This document shows positions 56,581 to 64,000 of a stretch of DNA of 64,000 nt, one piece after another (position 1 is the first letter of the stretch; each line of letters opens with the position of its first letter). The notes below the pieces were generated by a model that saw only the letters and a program-made list of their open reading frames with translations, had not been told where the DNA came from and made no database searches. The stretch is from Linanthus parryae (Eukaryota > Streptophyta > Magnoliopsida > Ericales > Polemoniaceae): the NCBI GenBank assembly GCA_023055425.1, contig JALGPY010000033.1:2412908-2476907 (forward strand), given 5' to 3'. A program made the translations under genes and the position numbers.

Positions 56581-57030
56581 CTTCCGCAAGGAGAGGAGTG
56601 ACTCAAGAGATACTGTATGGGGTTGCTTTTTGTGATTACCACGAACTTATGTGAAGCGAAATAATGCTTTAAATTCTATATTACGAAAAATAAAGCAAGG
56701 CAGTGACGCTCAATATCAGTGTACTTGGACTCGGCCGGCTGCACCACACGAGAGATATAGTAGATTGGCCTTTCCTGCCCCCCATGCTCTTGGGCTAGCA
56801 ACGCTCCTATGGATTTCCTGGTCAACGTCAGGTACAACAAGAGTGGTGACCCCAAATGCGGTGCAATAATTACCCTTGGCAATGTCAATAAGTCTTTGAG
56901 CTTCCCAAATGCGACTTCTTGTTCCTCCGTCCAGTTGTACACATCGTTCTTTTTTAGAAGATCGCCGAAGCAGAAATTCAGCTCTGCAATTGTTGGCATG
57001 AATCTCCACAGATAAGACAGCTTTCCCAAG
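56581..57030 (-). pseudogene. Tat-1 first RNase H
   Basis: From FCFGDLLKKNDVYNWTEEQE through PLLLYLTLTRKSIGALLAQE and RPIYYISRVVQPAESKYTDI to a TAG at 56676-56678, then NLKHYFASHKFVVITKSNP in the same frame. It is RNase H-like, with the expected Asp strand changed (LYLTLT where LYLAVS/D types are usual). Confidence 0.82.
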
Positions 57031-57885
57031 AATGTCTTCAACGTACTCTGATTGTGTGGTGCTGCCATGCTGGTGATAGCTGATATCTTTGCAGGGTCAG
57101 GTTCAATCCCATGGCGATGGATCACACACCCCAAAAACTTCCCAGAAGTCACTCCAAACGCGCATTTCATCGGGTTCATTTTAGTTGAAAGCTTCTCCAC
57201 CTTTAAAATACCTTACGATGGTCTCCCAGATGATCTGCTTCTTCTCTCGACTTGATGACCAAATCATCAACATAGAACTCTACTTCTTGATGCATCATAT
57301 CATGGAAGAGGGCCATCATTGCTCGCTGATAGGTTGCGCCCGCATTCTTCAGTCCAAAGGCATAAATGTGTAGTTGAAGACCCCAACTGGTGTGATGAAC
57401 GCATTTTTTCCCGCATCTTCAGGTTCCATCTTGATTTGGTTATAACCGTTGAAACCATCCATAAAGCTGATATTTGGAAATGGGAAGTCATCTTTTGGGT
57501 AGAAACGATTAAGGTCCCTGAAGTCTAAACAGATGCGAAGCTGCCCATTCTTCTTTACCACTGGCACAATGTTGGCCAACCATGTAGGATGATGATTTGT
57601 CTCGATGAATTTGGCATTCAACAGCTTGACTATTTCTTGCTTGATCTTCACGTTGACTTCTATTCTGAAGCTTCTCGCGCTTTGCTTCACTGGCTTGGAT
57701 CCCAGGACAACATCCAATTTGTGCATTGTTACGCCCCTGTCAAGACCAGGCATTTCATCATATTCCCAGGCAAACACATCTTTGTATTCTGTCAGCAACT
57801 GCAGCAATTTCGCTTCCGCTTCGCCTTTGAGGTCCGCGCTAAGGAAAACAAGCCTCTTCTTTTCTTCGGATGGACTTAGGAACAC
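57031..57885 (-). pseudogene. Tat-1 reverse transcriptase
   Basis: Frame 57885-57349: LTEYKDVFAWEYDEMPGLD, IVPVVKKNGQLRICLDFRDL, YPKDDFPFPNISFMDGFNGY. Then a shift and stop, NAGATYQRAMMALFHDMMHQ and VEFYVDDLVIKSREKK with YVDD at 57263-57274, then in the frame opening at 57200 KMNPMKCAFGVTSGKFLGCV. Between PNI and SFMDG, 13 residues present in Tat-2 (DMLIDSRAGNQMF) are missing at about 57468, an in-frame loss inside the palm. Confidence 0.88.
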
Positions 57886-57959
57886 TTCTTTCAGTTCCTG
57901 TTTCTGCGGCTTTGGCTTGTCTTACATACACTCAGGCGCTTCTTTCAACTTTTCCTCCA

Positions 57960-59064
57960 GCACGTCCAACCTCAGCTCGTCCTTCTCCGGGCCCTTCTAA
58001 AGGTTATTGATTTGCCCAGGGATATCCCCATGTTTGGATGGGGGTACCCGCGCGCACCTTCATATGCGGTAACATTTCTTCCCATTGGAGTAGAAGCTTT
58101 TTATCTCCATGCCTTTGCTGTCGTGCTTCACCACCCTCTTTAGGGTGTACACGTTTTTCTTGTGATAAGCCACTTGCGGCACCTCTTCGGGTGCGGACAC
58201 CTTCTCTTTAGCATCTTCCCTTGTCACCGTCACTCTTGCTGGTGACTGATCTTTGATGTCCTCCCATCGAGGCAGAGGAGTTGGGTTGAACGGCTCCGGT
58301 GTCTGTTCATCCGCCATCTCGGTGAACCACACTGCCTCGGTGAGGTGCGCTTCTCTCAAATTAAAGGGATTCGTCGAGGCTGGTATCTCGACTACCCTGC
58401 CATTCCAAATGGCTTTCATCACTTGATGAGTTGTTGAAGGAACCGCTTCAAATCGATGGATCCACGCCCGGCCTATGATCATGTGATACGTTGTGTTTGC
58501 ATCAATGACATAGAACTTGGCGGAACATTTGATCTTCCCGACCTGGAGACCCAGGCGTATCCAATCCAGTGTCATCCTGGAGTCGCTTCCAAATCCCATC
58601 AGCGAGGATGGGCGCCTAACAATATTCTTCTCAGGAATCCCTGCCAAGTTCAGGGTGTTGAGTGAGACCACATTAACAGCCGCTCCTCCATCAACGAATG
58701 CCCTTTTGAACTCGACATCATTGATTACTGTTGTTACGTACAGAGGCTTCTGGTGGCTCGAGTCTGTCTTCTTGTCATTTTCAAAGAAGGTCATTATCTT
58801 CTCTGTCGAGCGAGAGGCCCTGACAACTCTTCCATTGGAGATGAAAATATCCTCCTCGAAATCCTCTGCTACTCTAAGGATTGCCTTTTTCATTTCTTTC
58901 CGGCACTTCTCTGAAAAGTTCATATCATCGAGGAACTTTTTGAAACCGTGCGACCCTTTCATCCTGTCGGCATGCGAGTCCTCTGTGTCCATGCTGTAAT
59001 CCTCCTCGTCATGGACTTCGGCTACGACAGGCAGCCCATCTTCTGCGATTTCCTCAAGGTCCAT
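57960..59064 (-). CDS. Tat-1 protease region, long open frame
   Basis: 334 codons open from ATG 59064 to TGA 58060. Middle: KKAILRVAEDFEEDIFISNG, PLYVTTVINDVEFKRAFVDG, then DGGAAVNVVS, the Tat aspartic protease active site (Asp near residue 128), LMGFGSDSRMTLDWIRLGLQ, AKFYVIDANTTYHMIIGRAW and IHRF. C-terminal linker EPFNPTPLPRWEDIKDQSPA and YHKKNVYTLKRVVKHDSKG. It is the only long Tat-1 frame with no defect, though in an active element it would be an internal part of gag-pol, so this ATG need not be a real start. Cuts Gag-Pol. Confidence 0.82.
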
Positions 59065-59070
59065 GATTCT

Positions 59071-59500
59071 GAGAGCTTCTTACAGTAAGCTGTTGGAGCT
59101 TCTTACAGCCCATCCTTCATCTTTCTGCTCACAAGGTGTGAGAGCTTCTTACAGTAAGCTGTTGAATGCATAACTTTGCCGTGGCACTCGCACCACTTCG
59201 GGTCCCTTACCATATCCCTGGAGGGTGTCCTTTCAAGTAGAGGCAAGACCCATCTTTGCGCCATTTCTTGCATAGGTTAATCACCTCCTCAAGGGATCAT
59301 GGCAGAGGTGGGGCGTATGAGGTCGAAACTGTGTGTTGCTTGTGTGGCGAAACTTTGTTGACTTCTGCTTCGCGCCCCCTCTTGTAGCTAGACCTACCGA
59401 TCTTGAAAGTCGGTCCCCCTGGGGATCGCTAAGGAGCGTGCTTCTTCTTCTGCCTTTCAACTATAGGCTCTATATTCTTGGTACATTCAATTAACTTCTA
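59071..59500 (-). pseudogene. Tat-1 gag C-terminus with duplicated zinc-finger-like segment
   Basis: Broken frames. DPKWCECHGKVMHSTAYCKK (59210-59150) looks like the end of a Cys/His motif. A 25-bp block GAGAGCTTCTTACAGTAAGC... occurs at 59071-59095 and 59140-59164 (69 bp apart), so TAYCKKLS appears twice. Confidence 0.6.
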
Positions 59501-60614
59501 AAAAGTAGGCGTTTGCAAGTTAATTAACATACCCTTGTATTCGTCTCGCATCCCTTGGAGACATATCTCGACAAGCCGGTTTTCGAGCACCTCATCTCTA
59601 CATTCCAATGACTTTTCTCTGAACTTCTTGATGAATGTAACTCCATCCTTGTCACGCTTCTGGTACATACGCGACAAATGGATCATTGTAACCTTTTCCT
59701 CCATCTGGAAGGACTTGGTATAAAACTTCTTGACCATGTCATCCTTGGTGTTTATGGAGCCAGCTTCCAGCGTCCTATACCATTTATAGGCCACGTTCCC
59801 CCAAAGACTTGGGGAACTCACGCATCAACAGGTTAGGGTCAACCACATATGGACCCATCACATCGATGAAACGCATAACGTGCTCTTAAGTATTTCCATT
59901 GACGTCATCAAATATATCCCACTTAGGGGCCTTATACCCTGCTGGGTTGGGCATCAAGTAGATCTCACACGGGATTGGAGGTGCGTTGTCAACCTTTGGG
60001 ATGATGGTGTCTGTAAAGCACATATTGGCCAAATAATTATCTATACGTTGCTCTAAAGCCGTCATGGTTGTGGATACATTCCCTCCCACAGCAGAAAGAA
60101 GGGTTGCAGCTGGTGGAGACACGTACACAGTAGTTGGGTTGGGGGTGTAAGCCACATTGCTTACGGTTTTTGGCTGAGAAGGCAAGGGATATTATGGTGA
60201 AATATTGAAGGGAATTCCCGGTAGTTGGGAAACAAGTGTGACAAGGGACGGCTGAGCAATTTGTGGCTGGGTCGGGGACAGCTGGACCATTGATGGTGGA
60301 CTTTGCAAATTAGGGTTAGGTGGTGTAGGCGTTACCTCTGTTCCCCGGGAGACAGGGGTCCCAGCTCCTTGAGAGACAGTAGTTCCCAGTGCCGGATTCT
60401 GGGCAAGAGATCCCAAAAAGGACATTATATGGGCCATCTGTGCAGATTGAGCCTGGAGGGCTTTCGCCTGGCTCTGAAGAGTGGCGTTCAACGTCTCCAA
60501 GGATGGAGTACCGCCGGCTGCCGTGGAATTGTGGCGGGTTTCCTCCCTTGAGGTTGTCTTGGTTGAGGGAGATCGGTTGCTGACATCTTCATCATGAGAC
60601 ATGGCTGCTTGCAA
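59498..60614 (-). pseudogene. Tat-1 gag
   Basis: ATG 60614 or 60602 (MSHDEDVSNRSPSTKTTSRE) opens 140 codons with a Gln/Ala helix (ATLQSQAKALQAQSAQMAHI) and a Pro/Gln-rich tail. One TAA at 60192-60194, then the same frame continues to 59886 (TALEQRIDNYLANMCFTDTI, YKAPKWDIFDDVNGNT). After a stop and a shift near 59820 the capsid block YKWYRTLEAGSINTKDDMVK, FIKKFREKSLECRDEV and LVEICLQGMRDEYKGML follows to 59498. This is the retrotransposon gag fold of Gypsy elements. Confidence 0.85.
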
Positions 60615-60642
60615 TGGTAAGTTTCACATCGGGTTCACCAAA
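60615..60642 (-). other. Tat-1 primer binding site and short leader
   Basis: Minus strand TGGTGAACCCGATGTG starts at 60640, two bases inside the LTR. I cannot say which tRNA it pairs with. The leader to gag is unusually short (about 26 bp). Confidence 0.6.
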
Positions 60643-61194
60643 TGTGTACAGGAGGAATCCTTTGAGGAAGATTACGCGTACACCAAGAGCAGAGAGTAAG
60701 AAACACAGGGACGTATAGGATTGTGAGTAGGGAGAGAGTAAGACAGTAGCAACTGTATGAGAGAGACATAGTTTTGGCAGAGCTTCCACGTGGTTCAGGT
60801 GATTAGTGCTATGTAAGGAAGGGTTAGCGATCCTATATATAGTGGAGAATATGATCGTTGTAGTGGGTTAATGCGCCCATTAATGGAGGCTTAATTACCT
60901 TAACCACAACGGCACGTTCGTCCGCATATATAGGGACCGTTACGCACTTCGTCCGCGTATACCGGAACCGTTATAGGTTGACCGGGTTTATGGAGCTCGT
61001 GTCCATAAATCTCTCAAAGCAGTTACTAAAGTTCGCGCGCGGGCTTAGTTGTCGCTCGCGCGTGACGGAACTTACTCTAGCCTACAAACCACTAAGTCCC
61101 TACAAGTCCCGTGTGGGATGATATGCGAGGGCCCTGTCTCGCAGCCCCCACGTGGATCAGCGCGGGTGGTGATCCTGTGTATTGGATGCACAGC
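60643..61194 (-). repeat. Tat-1 5' LTR, cut by Copia-3
   Basis: Begins TGTGTACA next to the primer site and aligns with 46834-47290 almost base for base, except for 60668-60769, which the 3' LTR lacks. TATA box CTATATATAG near 60833-60842 (minus strand TATATATAGG). Its outer 50-60 bp are replaced by Copia-3 at 61195. Confidence 0.88.
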
Positions 61195-62494
61195 TGGGTT
61201 TTTCTCTCTTGTGTGGAAAAGATGTATATCCAAATCATCATCACTTAAGAACTATGGTGTACTATTTATAGAGACATATTACTAACCCTAATATTAGGAA
61301 TACCCATAATTGCACACAAGGCCCTTGTAGGAAAACTTTACATAGCAAGTCCTTCTCTACAAACTTTAGTGTAGCTTGCAATTAAGTCCTAATCATATGG
61401 TTTGTAGTAATACCCATCAACTATAAATACCAAACATAATCTCAATTTACATTCCACACACTTGAGACTCAAAAACACTTGTGAGTCACATGATCACGCT
61501 TATGTTGGACTACGTCGGGGACCTCTGGAGAAAATAAATGAATCGGCTCCCAATAATATATTTGAACTCATAATTCAACCCGAATTAAATTCAAAACTAA
61601 TTATTAATTATAGTTTACTCCACCATAAAACTATAATTGAACTCCGACATTTATTCTCATCATTATGTATGAGCTCCTGTTATTAATATCAGATAACTCC
61701 CCACGTTAAGATTACAGATACCCGTTAATGCTGATCTACTCTTACTGAAAATTTCGATCTCATCAACATCTTATGTATTCCCTGATCTATACCGCTCAAC
61801 CCTTATTTGTTACGTCTGGTTACAAATAACCAGCTGCCAGACTTGACATAACAAAACCTAGTGAGCTCCCAGGAGGGTACATCATTCTCACACGAGACGT
61901 GGATTCCATGATTCATTTAGCTTTCACCAAATCATAACAATCATTATCCAATATACCAGGATTATTGACTCGCATTTGAATCTCACTCAGTATATCAAAA
62001 TAATAATTAATCAAGATTTGTGTCCACATAAACAATCATAGATTAAGAGTTTCCAATATTACCAATAACAATGAAATATTTTATTATCTCACTTCGGTCA
62101 GTCCGAGATAATTATATTTCATATGGCGGTCCTGTTCAACATACACAAAGTATGCTAGCGTAACAAGTTGAAACTATATCGTTTCCTTGACCGAGATGTG
62201 TCAGTATAATGTTACACTACAGTCGTTCCGATGGTTTGTCCAAAATCATCTAGACTGTGAACCCTTACTTATATTCCATAAATAACTGACAATCAATCTC
62301 GCGCATGCCCGAACTCGTCTGCATGTCCAATTGTCTTAGGTATGGAACATTAGACTTTATAATGCATATTTATATGGCAAGTAATAAATAGTGTTTGCAT
62401 ACTCACGTGCTTGCTAAATTAAGATGCAAACAGTTATCTATTAAGAATTATTAATTCAACCATAAATATGGCTTTCTGAATACAATTCCCAACA
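61195..62494 (-). repeat. Copia-3 3' LTR
   Basis: 1300 bp. Plus-strand ends TGGGTTTTTC and TCCCAACA (minus TGTTGGGA...AACCCA). TATA box CTATAAATAG on minus at about 61266-61275, leaving about 75 bp of R/U5. No coding. Confidence 0.82.
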
Positions 62495-62495
62495 A

Positions 62496-62510
62496 TCTCC
62501 CACTTATTCT
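62496..62510 (-). other. Copia-3 polypurine tract
   Basis: Minus strand GAATAAGTGGGAGAT directly before the LTR start TGTTGGGA. Same type as Copia-1 and the non-autonomous element. Confidence 0.82.
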
Positions 62511-62699
62511 CAAATCCATAAATTAACAATCTAGAAACCTTTCATAATCGGAAGTCTGAATCTATGTGTAGACTATATGTGATAAACTAGCATATCTACT
62601 CTAAATCTTCTCAGATACCCGAGTACGCTATTATCACAGTCCACTAGTGTTCTTTCCTTGTAAGTGACTTAAAACTATTATCCATGCTAAAAGCAAAAT

Positions 62700-64000
62700 A
62701 GTTATCCTGTCAAATACTATACATAGAATACATGAGGCTCCACCTGCTAAAGCATGAGGAACTGCCTTTTTCCTCTCCATCTAATCAAGTGTTCTAAACA
62801 CTGATTCTTAGACAGAGAAACTCCACTACGCCATAAGCAATAACGTTCTCTTGGAGTCTTTGCATACTTGAAACATGAAAGAACCTTATTGATATATGTG
62901 ACTTTAGAAACAACCATCATTCTATTCTCCCGATCACGCGAGAGCTCAAACCAAGAATCTGAATGGTTTCACCTAAATCCCACATATCACGTTTACTAGA
63001 TAATTACACATTCACTGAAGATGTATATCCAATATTGTTTCCAATGAGCCATCCTCAACATGGAGCTCAAGAAATATTACCGATTTTCGGTGCATCTCTT
63101 CTACACACGAGATTCGTTATGACACAAATCAAACTATGATATTTGATCGCCTGGTCAAAAAGAATGCTGCAAGATCTGAATACTAGCTTAATCCGCATGT
63201 CAATTGACATCTTAAGTTTGTATTTCACGTTATCTTGCACAACTAACTCTTTTGGTCGCATCATGTAGATGCATCCATCAAGAATTCCAATGAAGAAATC
63301 CATCCTGACATACATCTTCCATATCTCATTACTGAAATGAGCAGCAAATATGAACGAGAATCTGAATAGACCTATATATAGCTACCGGCACAAGCAGCCT
63401 AGCTTTAAGGTTTTCACCTTTCCGTCTAATCTTCTCTTTCTCTTGTAGGTCCATTTGCAACCGATGATTTTTATCTCATCTTGCAAATCTACAATGTCCA
63501 AAAGGTAGTTATACTACATGAATGTTATCTCAGATGCTACAGACTAATGTCATGACTCTGCATATTCAACATTCATTGTCTCTTCATAGTATTAGGACTG
63601 AGTTAAAACTTATCCGGGATTCAACTTATCCCAAGTAGCTCAACCTATGAGGTTGTCATATAACTCTCCCACTACGACAAAGATCTCCCGTTTCTCGTGT
63701 ATTCGAAACAACATAAATTTATACTCCTTGTGTGTGTGTTATCTCAAAACTAACAACTTGACCATCTTCCTTAAGCTCCTTTAAAACAACTCTATGTTAC
63801 AGTTTCTTATTCATATGATTCCCTTTTCCAAGAATCAGGTATTGTGCCGACAATAACCTTCTGATCCTTAAGATCATAAATAAGTAACATTCTTATCCTT
63901 CTAATATTCAACCAAGAGACATACTTCTAATTTAGCTTCTAACTTATCGAAATGACTTCTCCATACCCGAAAGTGTCTAGAAAAGATTTTACCCTTTTCT
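62700..64000 (-). pseudogene. Copia-3 reverse transcriptase remnant
   Basis: Minus-strand blocks, in several frames: IIGCKWTYKRKRRLDGKV (about 63465-63410), YRSIQILVHICCSF, then the 63315-63067 frame with DFFIGILDGCIYMMRPKELV and ILFDQAIKYHSLICV (compare 'FLNGNLDECIYM.QP.GF' and 'FDEAIKSYGF'). The YVDD box appears as HVED at 63051-63062. Further on are MMVVSKVTYINKVLSCFKYA and GVSLSKNQC. RNase H is not clearly readable between 62510 and 62700. At 63650-64000 only weak traces of the integrase tail are seen. Confidence 0.78.

Larger units (their letters stand above)
61195..64000 (-). mobile_element. Copia-3: Ty1/Copia element, 3' portion, running off the window
   Basis: 3' LTR 61195-62494, polypurine tract 62496-62510, then degenerate RNase H/reverse transcriptase on the minus strand to the window end. 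Inserted in the Tat-1 5' LTR, so it is younger than Tat-1, yet its coding part is heavily decayed. It may have arrived already broken, or the LTR may be misleading as a clock. Confidence 0.82.

Noticed and set aside
57589..58999. Plus-strand ORFs of 96-160 aa over Tat-1 reverse transcriptase and protease
   Set aside because: Antisense shadows of the long protease and RT frames.

Overview
The window reads as heterochromatic, repeat-rich DNA from a flowering plant. The evidence is Ty1/Copia and Ty3/Gypsy LTR retrotransposons of plant lineages (Athila-like, Tat-like, SIRE-like), tRNA-iMet-type primer binding sites, long LTRs with TATA boxes, solo LTRs and repeated nesting. I see no ordinary single-copy host gene, no rRNA or tRNA gene and no CRISPR array. 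Species cannot be named from the sequence. Nearly every coding region is broken by stops, frameshifts and deletions.

Layout. 1-7784: Copia-1 (+), whose 5' LTR is cut by the window edge. It sits in the 3' LTR of a short non-autonomous LTR element on the minus strand (7785-9530), which itself sits in an Athila-like LTR (9531 to about 10885). 11060-11959 and 18878 to about 19560: Athila-1 gag, split by SIRE-like Copia-2 (11960-18877, 5-bp target duplication with one mismatch). About 19560-23205: Athila-2 (LTR, primer site, gag, protease remnants). 23206 to about 31990: degenerate Tat-2 (+), 5'-truncated, with a solo LTR of the Copia-1 family (25923-27348) inserted in its second RNase H. 32660-36850: another Athila-like LTR, interrupted by a Copia-2-family element reduced to two LTRs and about 55 bp of interior (32992-35563). 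38940-42655: probable solo LTR of a long-LTR chromovirus (-). 45168-45815: fragment of a fourth Copia (-). 46834-61194: Tat-1 (-), the best-preserved Gypsy element. 61195-64000: Copia-3 (-), inserted in the 5' LTR of Tat-1 and running off the window.

The most interesting system is Tat-1. Between its integrase and its 3' LTR it carries, on the opposite strand, a multi-exon gene-like unit (48038-52761). Its first part resembles the plant mobile domain (PMD, aminotransferase-like), followed by a poly-Glu tract, low-complexity segments and a C-terminal coiled coil. Several GT-AG introns remain recognisable. The diverged Tat-2 has a matching organisation: a hairpin minisatellite after integrase, then an opposite-strand promoter and exon-like unit, then polypurine tract and LTR. 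Extra antisense ORFs at this position are a described trait of the Tat lineage (Grande, Retand type). The PMD content, intron structure and paired hairpin minisatellites deserve a closer look.

Together the elements record successive insertions: Athila-like and Tat-2 are oldest (protein recognisable only in pieces), Copia-1, Copia-2 and the solo LTR came later, and Tat-1 (its two LTRs nearly identical where they align) and its Copia-3 passenger are late events.
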